This document shows positions 17,081-26,242 of a stretch of DNA of 64,000 nucleotides, piece by piece. Each line of letters opens with the position of its first letter. The stretch's first letter is position 1. A program made the translations under genes and the position numbers. The notes beneath the pieces were generated by a model. The model was not told the DNA's origin. It did no database searches and saw only the letters and a list, made by a program, of their open reading frames with translations. This DNA is from Chlamydiia bacterium (GTDB lineage: Bacteria; Chlamydiota; Chlamydiia; Chlamydiales; GCA-2402025), in the NCBI GenBank assembly GCA_030427725.1, contig JAUICV010000001.1, positions 541,298-605,297 of the forward strand, given 5' to 3'.

Positions 17081-18631
17081 TTAACCCTGCGAATTTTTTA
17101 GTTTTTCATGGATTTGAGTCCATACTAATTGGGCATGTTCTCTTGAGGTTTTATTTTCCAATTTTTTCATTAATTTGTGAATTTGCTGTGTTTGCGAACA
17201 TCCTTTTTGAATAAGGATAAAAATGAGTAAAGATAGACATTGGGTAGCAGAGCCTGAAGAATTCATTCCATATAGGTGAAGGCAGTTGTGATAAACAAAT
17301 TCAACAACTCTAGAATCAACCTTCTTGTATAAAAGTATATGAAGCCCTAAGAATATTTGTACACAGCGGCTTTCTTGAGATAAAAGCTCATACAATAATG
17401 TATCAAGCTCTCCGGCTTCAAAATATTTTATTGCTTCATCATAATTGTTATAAAATTTCACCATTTTAGTTAAACTCAAACGACTTTGATGCGTTAATGT
17501 AAATTCATTTGAAAGACAATTCCATGAGTTCTGTTTTAGAAAACATTCTAGAAGTTCCTTTAAACGCTTATCAAAATCTTGCTGATGATGGTAAGTGTCC
17601 CTGTGGTTCTTGCCAGGCTTAAATTTAAAGAGGTCCATAGCTCTGGAGAACAGTTCAATATTTTTAGAACCTTGATCAGAGCCTGATAGGTTTTGAACCC
17701 TATCCATTTGTATTTGGTCTTGAAGTTTTTTCAAGTATTTAAATTGGATAGAATGTCTTTGTGCTAGATTATGATTTAAATAGGTGATTTCAAAAAATCT
17801 TTCCACATCAGAGTACATATGGAAAGTGAATACAGAACCTTCCTGGGAATAGAAGGATAAAAGATGTGTTGCTATCTTGTGACATAGTTGACTTCTGGGC
17901 GTTGAGGGCAGGCCTGATACGATGTCAATGGAAGCTTGAATTAAACCAAAATTATAAAAGCTGTGTGGTTTATACCTTGAGTTTCCGGAAAATGAGCGCG
18001 AGACTAAAGAATGGCCCTCGCTTTCTTCGCAAAATACAAGTTTTTTAATGCGGATAATTTCAGGTTTTGAAATTGGTTTTGAAAATTTCATATGTTGATA
18101 GCGTTGTACTATAGAGGGGATAGTGTCAAGAAGGGTATACAATTTTTGGAAGCTGCAGTACGAGTGGAAATTCCCAGGATAACGAAGAGTTTCTAGTTGT
18201 TGAGGTGCGTTTAATTCACTAATCGTGCCAGCGGATTTCACCAATGATGATAGGGGTAATTGATTAAAAAAGGAGCCAGCCCAGTGACCCACTTTAAAAA
18301 ACGTCTGGGTTAATGAAGTTAAGCTGGTAGCTGTTTTGCGATTTTGGAGATAAAAAACTTGGTAGTTCCGTATTTTGTCCGTTTGCTTAGGATCTTGTTT
18401 TAACGCATTCATTAAAATGTTTAAAAGGCATTCTATTTTATGATTTTGTAGATCAGAAGTATAAGCATTCACTTGAGTATGCATAGATTTGGATGTTGTA
18501 GATAGATTAACGACATCCTTAAAATCTAAATACCTACAAATATTACCAAAAACTTCTGAACCGATACTCCTAAATCCAGGGATTAATGGCTGATGGCTGA
18601 TCTGTATACTTGAAGAAACTGTTGTGGACAT
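17081..18631 (-). CDS. F-box-like protein (tandem copy 2)
   Basis: 516 residues; AAAGGTGAC precedes the ATG at 18631. The F-box-like segment GSEVFGNICRYLDFKDVVNLSTTSKSM (residues 23-50) is almost the same as in the adjacent copy. Further shared blocks include LPL-SLL near 125, a PG-F-SY segment (RYPGNFHSYCSF against RRPGDFNSYYTF) and IATHL/LATHF near 260, so the two genes derive from a tandem duplication. The copy lacks the basic C-terminal tail of its neighbour and ends SQG. 180 bases of AT-rich DNA separate the genes. Likely host-directed, but the target is unknown. Confidence 0.8.
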   Translation of the reverse strand: MSTTVSSSIQISHQPLIPGFRSIGSEVFGNICRYLDFKDVVNLSTTSKSMHTQVNAYTSDLQNHKIECLLNILMNALKQDPKQTDKIRNYQVFYLQNRKTATSLTSLTQTFFKVGHWAGSFFNQLPLSSLVKSAGTISELNAPQQLETLRYPGNFHSYCSFQKLYTLLDTIPSIVQRYQHMKFSKPISKPEIIRIKKLVFCEESEGHSLVSRSFSGNSRYKPHSFYNFGLIQASIDIVSGLPSTPRSQLCHKIATHLLSFYSQEGSVFTFHMYSDVERFFEITYLNHNLAQRHSIQFKYLKKLQDQIQMDRVQNLSGSDQGSKNIELFSRAMDLFKFKPGKNHRDTYHHQQDFDKRLKELLECFLKQNSWNCLSNEFTLTHQSRLSLTKMVKFYNNYDEAIKYFEAGELDTLLYELLSQESRCVQIFLGLHILLYKKVDSRVVEFVYHNCLHLYGMNSSGSATQCLSLLIFILIQKGCSQTQQIHKLMKKLENKTSREHAQLVWTQIHEKLKNSQG

Positions 18632-18777
18632 TTGTCACCTTTATCCCTTATATAAATTTCAATATTTATGTTCTTAACGAAAAAAAACAGGTTGAGTGTA
18701 GTAAAAAAACTGTTAATTGTCAGCTGATATTATATTTAGAATAACGTTCTAAAATTAAATTTGGAGTAAATATAAAA

Positions 18778-20178
18778 TTGTTTAGGTTTATTTTTTTGTT
18801 TATATGGATAGTTTCTGTGGTTTCTAGTGAAAATATTGTTCCTAAGGCATGGAGTAATAAAGTTTTTAATCGATCTACAGTTGGTTTTTGCATCAAATCA
18901 AAAAAGCACGGTTGTATTTGTAGCAATAAAAATAAATTACTGTATCCAGCTTCTGCGTTAAAAGTTTTAACTGCAGCTTTAGGTTTTGAAAAATTAGAGG
19001 CTAAGGCTCCATTTCAAACCTTCGTAGGCCACACCGGAACGATTAAAGACAACCGTATAAAGGGTGATCTTGTTATTAAAGGTTTTTCAGATCCAACGTT
19101 TGGATCTGATCGTTTTGGAGGGATAGATAAGGCGGTTCAATCGCTTTTGGATCCTCTAACAAGCCTGACCATTCAGTCTATTGAAGGAGATATAGTTCTG
19201 GATACAGCGCATTTCGAAAAGGCGTTGGCGGTTCCCTCTTGGAGTTATGAGGATTTAGGCAATTATTATGGAGCGGGAGCTAGCTCAATAAATATTCATG
19301 AAAATATCTATAACATTGTGTTTCGTCTAGGGAGATCTGTTGGTGAGCAAGCTTGCTTGCTTAAGATCATTCCAAACATTCAAGGACTCATTGTAAATGA
19401 TTTCGTTAAAACTGGTATAAAAAACTCGGGTGATCAAGCCTTTATATTTGGTAAAGAATTTGATTCTACTATCTTTGTTAGAGGTTCGCTTCCTATTGGG
19501 CAAAAGACATTTACGATCAAAGGATCTATACCCGATCCTTTTAAGTTTTTTATATCTGAGATCGAGAAGGGGTTGAAACGCCTTAATATCGCGAGTAAAG
19601 GGCAGGTTGTATTGTCAGATAAAAACATATCAAAACCTGTCACTTGGCTAAAGAAACAAAATTCCCAAGACTATCAAGAGATAGCATCCATAATGCTTGA
19701 TAAAAGTATCAATCTATACGCTGAGGCAATTTTAAAAAATAGTGGTTATGTTGAATCGGGATTTGGGTCAACAGGAACTGGATTACAAAGTTTTACAAAT
19801 TTTCTTATATCTTTGGGAATTGATTCTGATGAATTTGAACTGTATGACGGATCGGGATTGTCTTTGAAGAATTTAATAACGCCCAAAGCTATGGTACAAG
19901 CCTTAGAGCTACTAAAAAACAAACCATATTTTCCAGCTTTTTTAAAAAGCTTACCACGAGGAAGTAAATATGCTTTTCTAAGAGATTTACCCCGAAGTCT
20001 GCAAGACAGAATCTACATCAAAAGCGGAAGCAATTCTCAAAGCTTGTCTTATGCTGGATATTTTGAAAATTCAAAAGGACATCTCGAGCCATTTTGTTTT
20101 ATTGGTGAACATATTACAAAAGAAAAGAAGTCTTTAAGATCCTTTGTGAGAGATGTCTTTATCAATCTTGATCGTTAA
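18778..20178 (+). CDS. dacB: D-alanyl-D-alanine carboxypeptidase/endopeptidase, PBP4 (DacB) type
   Basis: 466 residues from TTG 18778, with TTGGAG 11 bases upstream. A signal peptide (MFRFIFLFIWIVSVVSS) sends it to the periplasm. The three S13 penicillin-binding motifs are present: SALK with Ser59 as nucleophile and Lys62, SSIN in GAGASSINIHEN (near 164), and KSG in IYIKSGSNSQS near the C-terminus. Between the first two is the insertion typical of PBP4 (GDLVIKGFSDPTFGSD). It trims or cuts peptidoglycan cross-links, in keeping with the thin, division-associated peptidoglycan of chlamydiae. The last 45 bases overlap the convergent lipase gene. Confidence 0.93.
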   Translation: MFRFIFLFIWIVSVVSSENIVPKAWSNKVFNRSTVGFCIKSKKHGCICSNKNKLLYPASALKVLTAALGFEKLEAKAPFQTFVGHTGTIKDNRIKGDLVIKGFSDPTFGSDRFGGIDKAVQSLLDPLTSLTIQSIEGDIVLDTAHFEKALAVPSWSYEDLGNYYGAGASSINIHENIYNIVFRLGRSVGEQACLLKIIPNIQGLIVNDFVKTGIKNSGDQAFIFGKEFDSTIFVRGSLPIGQKTFTIKGSIPDPFKFFISEIEKGLKRLNIASKGQVVLSDKNISKPVTWLKKQNSQDYQEIASIMLDKSINLYAEAILKNSGYVESGFGSTGTGLQSFTNFLISLGIDSDEFELYDGSGLSLKNLITPKAMVQALELLKNKPYFPAFLKSLPRGSKYAFLRDLPRSLQDRIYIKSGSNSQSLSYAGYFENSKGHLEPFCFIGEHITKEKKSLRSFVRDVFINLDR

Positions 20179-21204
20179 ATCAAGAGGGTATGAGTATAGA
20201 TTTGGCTGCGCTGTCATAAAGGTAACATGCGCAGCAATAGGTTCCAAAAGTGTGTCTAAACTCATTTCATGTACGGATCCTATCAAATGTCCAACAGATG
20301 AAACTAAATCACCTTCATTGACATATCCTTTTAACATTTTATACTTAGTAGGACTCATATTATCCCACTTGTCTAACAACTCATGACTAACTCCAGGCTG
20401 ATTGAACATCACATGGTATGACTTTGGATCAGAGCTTATAACCTCACTTTCGTAAATATACATATATTGAGTGAAAGAACCTCCTAAGCTATATCCCATA
20501 ACACGAGGTTTTGGATAGTTCTTGGACGTTTCAACAGCCCAGTCTCTCAAGAGGTCTCTATGATTCATAAATGCGCTAAAACCTGGACCATCAAGGTCTA
20601 AATCAGCAAAAACAGAGCTTGAATTATTTAAATTTGTTCCTCTAAAAATTAGAAGAGGAGTGTCTGTTTTTGATTCAGGTAATAAAGCAAATGCAGGCAT
20701 ACCACCTCCTAAATCAAAAACTTTTGTTACACGATATGTTAAAACCGTATTGTCTTTTCCAGGCACAAAAACCACATTTCCAACTTCTAGTTGGCGATAC
20801 GCTAAAATTTTAGTTAAAATCTCCAAAACCATAAGCTCTTTTTGGTCTGAAGAGGGGATTTGCTTGGCTATTTTGAACAGTAGCTGATTGACTAGAGATA
20901 AATCGTGCGGATCGTCGGTTACTATTCCAACCAAGGGCTTAATTGCCGAGAAGTAATCATGTTTTGCATTAAAATTTTTTATAAAAAAATAAGAGCAACG
21001 ATACGTTTTCATTTTTATAGGATACTTGGGCAGATAGTACCTGTGAGAGCGATCTATAGTAAAAGCTAAAAAATCATCAAATTCTTCTCCGCTAGAACCC
21101 TCTTCACTTTGAAAAAACCTTTCATCTGATGAAGTGGTTTTTAGGTTTGTTTGACACGAGATCACTAGTACAGACAATAAACTTAAAAAAAAACATTTTG
21201 CCAT
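20134..21204 (-). CDS. Lipase-like serine hydrolase, lipoprotein
   Basis: 356 residues; the N-terminus MAKCFFLSLLSVLVISC ends in a lipobox (VISC), so a membrane-anchored protein. The middle has LLIFRGTN (near residue 183, the oxyanion-side strand of class 3 lipases) and VMGYSLGGSF with the nucleophile Ser in G-Y-S-L-G, then FNQPGVSHELLDKW. A catalytic Asp may lie in NEGDLVSSVGH and the His in HLIGSVHEM. It could act on host or bacterial glycerolipids at the cell surface. Start at 21204 follows AGGACAC. It overlaps the 3' end of dacB by 45 bases, the longest tail-to-tail overlap here. Confidence 0.85.
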   Translation of the reverse strand: MAKCFFLSLLSVLVISCQTNLKTTSSDERFFQSEEGSSGEEFDDFLAFTIDRSHRYYLPKYPIKMKTYRCSYFFIKNFNAKHDYFSAIKPLVGIVTDDPHDLSLVNQLLFKIAKQIPSSDQKELMVLEILTKILAYRQLEVGNVVFVPGKDNTVLTYRVTKVFDLGGGMPAFALLPESKTDTPLLIFRGTNLNNSSSVFADLDLDGPGFSAFMNHRDLLRDWAVETSKNYPKPRVMGYSLGGSFTQYMYIYESEVISSDPKSYHVMFNQPGVSHELLDKWDNMSPTKYKMLKGYVNEGDLVSSVGHLIGSVHEMSLDTLLEPIAAHVTFMTAQPNLYSYPLDLTIKIDKDISHKGS

Positions 21205-21273
21205 AAAAAATTGTGTCCTGTAATTTTTGGTAGCCTTGTTTTTTTATATATCAGTAACAAAAGAAAATAAAAG

Positions 21274-22002
21274 ATGACAAACCGACTATTTCTATTCTTT
21301 AGTTTATTTATATGTTTTATATCTACCCAGATTTGGGCTTGTCCGGAAGTTTTTATAGTAGGAATTTCAGGAGGAACAGGATCTGGAAAAACCTATATCG
21401 CTGATAAAATAAAAAAAACACTGGGTGATGAGATTATTGTTTTAACAGAGGATGCTTACTATCGAGATTTATCGCATCTAACTAAGGAAAAACGAGCAAA
21501 AGTCAATTTTGACCATCCAGAATCAATTGAGTTTACTCTTCTGAAAAAGCATTTGTTAAGTCTTAAACGTTATGAAAGTATAGAAGTTCCGCAGTATGAT
21601 TTTAGTACTCATACTCGAGTACCATCTGTAAAAAAGATCAAACCTAAAGCGATAGTATTAGTAGAGGGGATTTTACTCTTAGCCGTTCCCGAAATTAGAG
21701 ACTTGTTTAATCTTAAAGTGTATGTGAACACTGATGATGATATTCGATTTCTAAGAAGGGTTGTAAGAGATATTAGCGAAAGAGGAAGAACAGTAGATAG
21801 CGTTTGTGGCCAATACCTAGAGACAGTCTATCCAATGTTTCAAAAATTTGTAAAACCATCTAAACGATTTGCAGATGTTGTGATATCTGGTTCCGACGAC
21901 AATTCATCTGCTATTGATCTTCTTATTTCTAAGTTGAAAACTGCTACGACCGCTGTTATTGCAAGATCCGACACTCTAGAAAAGACCTGTGAAGCTCTTT
22001 AA
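21274..22002 (+). CDS. udk: Uridine kinase with an N-terminal signal peptide
   Basis: 242 residues. The kinase domain starts with IVGISGGTGSGKTYIADKI, the Walker A loop, then LTEDAYYRD, FDHPESIEF, VPQYDFSTHTR, IVLVEGILLL and DIRFLRRVVRDISERGR, an unbroken match to Udk of the P-loop phosphoribulokinase/uridine kinase family (uridine + ATP to UMP). In front of it lies MTNRLFLFFSLFICFISTQIWA, a textbook signal peptide ending in a plausible cleavage site after IWA; no other in-frame start exists between it and the domain. A kinase needs ATP, which the periplasm lacks, so the natural site would be the inclusion lumen or the host cytoplasm. First gene of a probable operon with the VOC and SDR genes. 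Confidence 0.93.
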   Translation: MTNRLFLFFSLFICFISTQIWACPEVFIVGISGGTGSGKTYIADKIKKTLGDEIIVLTEDAYYRDLSHLTKEKRAKVNFDHPESIEFTLLKKHLLSLKRYESIEVPQYDFSTHTRVPSVKKIKPKAIVLVEGILLLAVPEIRDLFNLKVYVNTDDDIRFLRRVVRDISERGRTVDSVCGQYLETVYPMFQKFVKPSKRFADVVISGSDDNSSAIDLLISKLKTATTAVIARSDTLEKTCEAL

Positions 22003-22055
22003 TTTAGTTGTCTTTAGGTTATAAAATCATTAAGAATAATTTAGGAAATAGAACT

Positions 22056-22445
22056 ATGAAATTTGGTCATATTATCATCTATGTGAAAGATGTTGTCAAA
22101 ACTGTTGAGTTTTATGAAAAGGCATTTGGAGTCACAAAGGCTTTTATAGATGATACTTTAAGTTATGCTCAACTTTCTACTGGAAATACCGCTCTTGGTT
22201 TTGCAAAGGAAGAGCTAGCTCAATCAAATGTGGGATCATTTACATCGAATAATGTAAACCAAACTCCAGCAGGTTTTGAAATATCTTTTGAAACCACTAC
22301 TTTAGTAGAAGATTTCCAAAAAGCATTAGAAGCTGGCTGTATAGAAGTAGCAAAGCCTGAAAAAAAGCCATGGGGACAAGAAACCGCTTATGTCAGAGAC
22401 TTAAACGGAGTCTTAGTAGAGTTATCAACCCCAATGGGAGGTTAA
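22056..22445 (+). CDS. VOC-fold (glyoxalase/bleomycin-resistance) protein
   Basis: 129 residues from ATG 22056 with TTAGGAA 8 bases upstream; the longer frame to 22008 has no ribosome site. The start MKFGHIIIYVKDVVKTVEFYEKAFG and end DLNGVLVELSTPMGG are the two beta-alpha-beta-beta-beta units of the vicinal oxygen chelate superfamily. Metal ligand positions His5 and the Glu in VELSTP are present. Members include lactoylglutathione lyases, dioxygenases and antibiotic-binding proteins; the exact reaction is not clear. No signal peptide. It lies 54 bases after udk and 4 bases before the SDR start, whose ribosome site GGGAGGT is inside this gene's end. Confidence 0.9.
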   Translation: MKFGHIIIYVKDVVKTVEFYEKAFGVTKAFIDDTLSYAQLSTGNTALGFAKEELAQSNVGSFTSNNVNQTPAGFEISFETTTLVEDFQKALEAGCIEVAKPEKKPWGQETAYVRDLNGVLVELSTPMGG

Positions 22446-22449
22446 AAAA

Positions 22450-23340
22450 GTGAGATTGATGGCATTTTTTGTAGCGCTTAGTGTTGTAATTTCAGCTCAC
22501 TCAGAAGATCTGACAGGAAAAGTTGTCTTTATTACAGGTGGGGCAGAAGGTATAGGTTTTGAGACAGCAAAATCTTTTGCAGATAAAGGAGCAACTGTTT
22601 ACGCCTCTACAAGAAAGCCTTTAGAAAAATTTCAATCAAACAAGGAAAAGATCCATTTTTTAAATATGGATCTATTAGATAACAATTCTATTAAAAATGC
22701 ATTTGAAACAGTTATCGCAGAAGAGTCTAGAATTGATATTTTAATCAATAATGCTGGTTATGGCATTATAGGAGCAGAGGAGTCTATTTCTCGTATAGAA
22801 CTCCAGGAGATCTTTCAAGTTAATTTTTTTGGAGCCATAACTCTTATTAATTTAACGCTCCCTTACATGAGGGAGCAGAAAAGCGGTCACATTATAAATA
22901 TCTCATCTACTTCAGGCATAAGAGCTTTGCCTGGTCTGGGTGTTTATGCGGCTACTAAATTTGCTTTGGAGGGGTATTCAGAAGCTCTAGCTCTTAGCTT
23001 ATCACCATTCAATATCAAGGTTTCAATAGTAGAGCCAGGAACTGTTAAAAACAGCTGGGGCGAGCACTGTAAAAAAAGCAGCTCGTTAAATGAGGTTTTT
23101 GAATATAAAAAGCTGAAGATTAATTTATCTTCTAAAATTACTAATCTTGCAAAAACCCAAGGCCAAGATGAAAATGAGATCGCTAAACTTATTATAAATA
23201 TAGCTTCAAGCTCTGAGCCTAATTTGCGATATCAGACAAGCAACGTTGTTAGGAACAAGTTACTCCCATTTCACAATGATTTATCTGGTGAACATCTCAG
23301 GAAAACGTTTACCCCATTTGTTCAAAGTTTGATTCAGTAA
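22450..23340 (+). CDS. Short-chain dehydrogenase/reductase with an N-terminal signal peptide
   Basis: 296 residues from GTG 22450 (GGGAGGT 7 bases before it; ATG at 22459 is too far from it). The core is classical SDR: VFITGGAEGIGFE for the dinucleotide, NNAGYG, INISSTSG with catalytic Ser, and YAATKFALEG with Tyr and Lys. The Arg in STRKP suggests preference for NADP(H). Before the core is MRLMAFFVALSVVISAHS, a signal peptide with an AxS cleavage site. A soluble NADP-dependent enzyme outside the cytoplasm makes sense only if it reaches a host compartment. Substrate unknown; relatives act on steroids, retinoids or sugars. Third gene of the udk-VOC-SDR cluster. Confidence 0.92.
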   Translation: MRLMAFFVALSVVISAHSEDLTGKVVFITGGAEGIGFETAKSFADKGATVYASTRKPLEKFQSNKEKIHFLNMDLLDNNSIKNAFETVIAEESRIDILINNAGYGIIGAEESISRIELQEIFQVNFFGAITLINLTLPYMREQKSGHIINISSTSGIRALPGLGVYAATKFALEGYSEALALSLSPFNIKVSIVEPGTVKNSWGEHCKKSSSLNEVFEYKKLKINLSSKITNLAKTQGQDENEIAKLIINIASSSEPNLRYQTSNVVRNKLLPFHNDLSGEHLRKTFTPFVQSLIQ

Positions 23341-23432
23341 AACGAGCTTAAATTGCTTTGATAAGAAGTGGTGATTTATCCTCTAACTATGTTAGATTAC
23401 ATAGCCTTATCATGTAAAAATAAAGGAAAAGT

Positions 23433-23810
23433 ATGTCCTCAATTACTGTATCATCAGGCGATACTCATAGTCCAAAAACCAATATTCACTGGACAGATAA
23501 ATTGGATTCCGAGCTTTTCAAGTTAAAAGAGGAAGGGTTAAGATGGGCGCTAATTGCAAAACGTCTTCCAAAGACTGAAATTGCTTGTAGGAAACGCTAT
23601 TCAAGACTTAAAAAGAAAATGCAAGGGGCTAAAACGGTTAAGAAAGAGATACAACCAAAGTGGTCCACTATTACAGAAAACCGATTGAAAGAGCTTGTAA
23701 AACTAGATATAAGAGCAAAAAAGATCATTAATTGGGAAATAATAGCTGAAAACTTCCCATGTAGGGATGGTGATGACTGTATGGAAAAATATTTACTTTT
23801 AAAGGGTTGA
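23433..23810 (+). CDS. Double Myb/SANT-like domain protein
   Basis: 125 residues, with AAAGGAAAAG before the ATG. Two repeats have the SANT/Myb spacing: Trp20, Trp38, Tyr56 in HWTDKLDSELFKL, GLRWALIAKRLP and ACRKRYSRLK, then Trp77, Trp101, Tyr120 in PKWSTIT, NWEIIAENFP and CMEKYLLL, joined by a basic linker (KKKMQGAKTVKKE). Such repeats are three-helix DNA- or histone-binding units, common in eukaryotes and rare in bacteria. The protein carries nothing else, is basic and has no signal peptide. It may be a secreted protein acting in the host nucleus or a bacterial regulator acquired from a host; the sequence does not decide. Confidence 0.75.
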   Translation: MSSITVSSGDTHSPKTNIHWTDKLDSELFKLKEEGLRWALIAKRLPKTEIACRKRYSRLKKKMQGAKTVKKEIQPKWSTITENRLKELVKLDIRAKKIINWEIIAENFPCRDGDDCMEKYLLLKG

Positions 23811-23827
23811 AGCCATGTTAAAAATTT

Positions 23828-24379
23828 CTAGAGTTCTTTTTTCAGCCAGTACTCAGTTCTAGAAAGTACTCTAGTGTTTGATATCCCATAGCTTTGAAGA
23901 GTTAAATTAATTTGAGCAGGACTGTGACCTTGTTTAAGCCAATTTAATACTAGCTGTTTGTATTCATTATGACTGGATTTGTGAGCCTGATACTCTGGAG
24001 ATTGAGAGACTTGTTTATGAAGCAATGCATAAAGCTGCGCTTTTTCTACAAAATTTTCCACACTTACATCATTGCCTGTTTTATGCATGATTCCTTTAGC
24101 ACATTTATGTCTCCACTCTTTAATCCTGCGCATCACTTCAGTGTGTGCACCTAGTTTGTATAAGAGTTCTTCATCAGAACCATCACAGTTTAGATAAGCA
24201 GATTTAAGCGCATTTTTACTTTGCTGTTCTAGCTTTCCTAAAGGCGTGCTATAATACCCATCTATTGCTTCAGAGTATTGGTTAGCTAGTGATACAACCT
24301 CTTTAATTCGAGTAAGTTCTGCATAACATCCAAACTCTAATAGCATTAGTAAAGTTAGAGCAATCCCCTTCGTTTTCAT
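23828..24379 (-). CDS. Secreted hypothetical protein
   Basis: 183 residues from ATG 24379, with GGAGG 10 bases upstream. MKTKGIALTLLMLLEFGCYA is a signal peptide; the Cys follows EFG, a poor lipobox, so lipidation is uncertain. The mature part is helical and charged, with six cysteines-poor stretches and a C-terminal segment (LVLNWLKQGHSPAQINLTLQSYGIS) that looks like a small helical domain. No recognised family. Convergent with the SANT-like gene. Confidence 0.7.
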   Translation of the reverse strand: MKTKGIALTLLMLLEFGCYAELTRIKEVVSLANQYSEAIDGYYSTPLGKLEQQSKNALKSAYLNCDGSDEELLYKLGAHTEVMRRIKEWRHKCAKGIMHKTGNDVSVENFVEKAQLYALLHKQVSQSPEYQAHKSSHNEYKQLVLNWLKQGHSPAQINLTLQSYGISNTRVLSRTEYWLKKEL

Positions 24380-24508
24380 AACGCTTAAACCTCCAGTCAA
24401 AAAACGTCTAATAATGGTACTTATCTCTTATTTAATAGCTATACCAAATTGAAATTTTTCAAAAAAATAAATCTGTGCTATTTCAAAAGAAAATGCAAGG
24501 AGCTTGAT

Positions 24509-25912
24509 ATGGCAAAAAAAAATAATGATTTCAGATTAGAGTCCGATAGTATGGGGAACATTAGGGTTCCAGCCTCTAAGTATTATGGGGCTCAGACCCA
24601 AAGGTCATTAGAGCATTTTTCTATTGGAAGGGATCGTATGCCAGAAGAGATTATTCATGCGTTTGGAGTACTAAAAAAAGCGGCAGCCCTTTCTAACTAT
24701 AAGTTAGGAAAGCTAACTAAGAAAAAACTTGATTTGATCGTTAAGGCTTGCGATGAGGTTATTGCAGGAAAGTTGGGCGATCACTTTCCTCTCTTTGTTT
24801 GGCAAACTGGTAGTGGAACGCAAACAAATATGAATACTAACGAAGTAATAGCCAATAGAGCTATTGAACTAGCTAAAGGAAAGCTTGGATCTAAATCCCC
24901 AATTCATCCAAATGATGATGTCAATATGTCTCAATCCTCAAATGATACTTTCCCAACAGCTATGCACATCTCTGCAGCCTTGCTGATACGCAACAAACTA
25001 CTTCCTAGCTTGAGCAAGTTAAAAGCTGCACTATCAGCAAAAGAAAAAGCCTTTAAAAATATAGTAAAGATTGGAAGAACGCACCTCCAGGATGCAGTCC
25101 CATTAACCTTAGGACAAGAGTTTTCTGGTTATGTAGCGCTAATTGATAGAAATATTAAGAGATGTGAGCTTAGCTTAAAAGATCTATATGATCTTGTAAT
25201 AGGTGGCACGGCAGTAGGCACCGGGATAAACACGCACCCAGATTTTGATAAGACTATTGTTAAAGAGCTTTCTAAACTAACTAAACTTAGCTTTAGAGTT
25301 CATCCTAATAAATTTGCAGGAATTTCATCTCACGATGAAATAGCTGCGATGAGCGGGTCTTTAAAAGCTACAGCTGCAGCTTTATTTAAAATAGCAAACG
25401 ACATTAGATGGCTTGCCTCAGGACCTCGTTGCGGCTTGGACGAGCTAGAAATTCCTGAAAATGAACCAGGCTCTTCTATAATGCCTGGAAAGGTGAATCC
25501 AACTCAATGCGAAGCATTGACTATGGTAGCAATTCAAGTGATGGGAAACGATGCCGCTATTGGATTTGCTGCGTCCCAAGGGAACTTTGAGCTCAATGCT
25601 TATAACCCACTGATGATTCAAAACCTTTTACATTCAGCTTTGATTATGAGCGATAGCGTAGATATGTTTGTCAAATACTGCGTAAAGGGGGTTAAAGCTA
25701 ATAAGACGACAATCTCTAAATACGTTGACAACTCACTTATGCTGGTAACAGCCTTATCTCCAGAAATCGGATACGACAAAGCTTCTAAACTAGCCCATAA
25801 AGCCCACAAAGAGGGCTTATCTCTTAAACAAGCTTGCTTAAAGCTAAAATACCTTACTGAAGAGCAGTTTGATCAAATTGTGGTTCCAAAAGATATGACG
25901 AAACCTAAATAA
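24509..25912 (+). CDS. fumC: Fumarate hydratase, class II
   Basis: 467 residues from ATG 24509; AAGGAG lies 7-8 bases before it, and the frame upstream to 24449 adds unlikely sequence. The enzyme converts fumarate to malate in the TCA cycle. Signature [11 protein letters not shown] is present in the substrate loop, as are YYGAQTQRS near the start, [24 protein letters not shown] and [10 protein letters not shown], all strictly conserved in class II fumarases, so the enzyme should be active. It is a homotetramer without an iron-sulfur cluster. Malic enzyme in the same window uses the malate it forms. A terminator follows at once. Confidence 0.96.
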   Translation: MAKKNNDFRLESDSMGNIRVPASKYYGAQTQRSLEHFSIGRDRMPEEIIHAFGVLKKAAALSNYKLGKLTKKKLDLIVKACDEVIAGKLGDHFPLFVWQTGSGTQTNMNTNEVIANRAIELAKGKLGSKSPIHPNDDVNMSQSSNDTFPTAMHISAALLIRNKLLPSLSKLKAALSAKEKAFKNIVKIGRTHLQDAVPLTLGQEFSGYVALIDRNIKRCELSLKDLYDLVIGGTAVGTGINTHPDFDKTIVKELSKLTKLSFRVHPNKFAGISSHDEIAAMSGSLKATAAALFKIANDIRWLASGPRCGLDELEIPENEPGSSIMPGKVNPTQCEALTMVAIQVMGNDAAIGFAASQGNFELNAYNPLMIQNLLHSALIMSDSVDMFVKYCVKGVKANKTTISKYVDNSLMLVTALSPEIGYDKASKLAHKAHKEGLSLKQACLKLKYLTEEQFDQIVVPKDMTKPK

Positions 25913-25948
25913 AAAAAAGACGCTTAAACTAATAAGCGTCTTTTTTAA
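25911..25948. terminator. Bidirectional rho-independent terminator
   Basis: GACGCTTA (25919-25926) pairs with TAAGCGTC (25933-25940) and the flanking A6 and T6 runs extend the stem. It lies between fumC and the oppositely oriented tRNA-Leu. Confidence 0.92.
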
Positions 25949-25950
25949 AA

Positions 25951-26032
<82 letters not shown>

Positions 26033-26242
26033 AACTTTAATTTGCGCATAAACTTAATCTTTTCACAGCTTTACGTCAACAAGAAATTCAAAAAATGTGA
26101 TTTTTTACCTATATTTTAGCAAAATACCACCTATGCCTCTAAGTGTCTAAATATCAGCCTGATATAAATTAAAATAATAATTATATGAATTATAATAATT
26201 TTTTGTTAAAATAGTGTTAAGAAAATAAAGAGAGGGTGAAAT

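Noticed and set aside
18720..18926. 68-residue minus-strand frame opposite dacB
   Set aside because: It overlaps the start of dacB, shows no ribosome site, and its codon pattern is explained by the signal peptide on the other strand.
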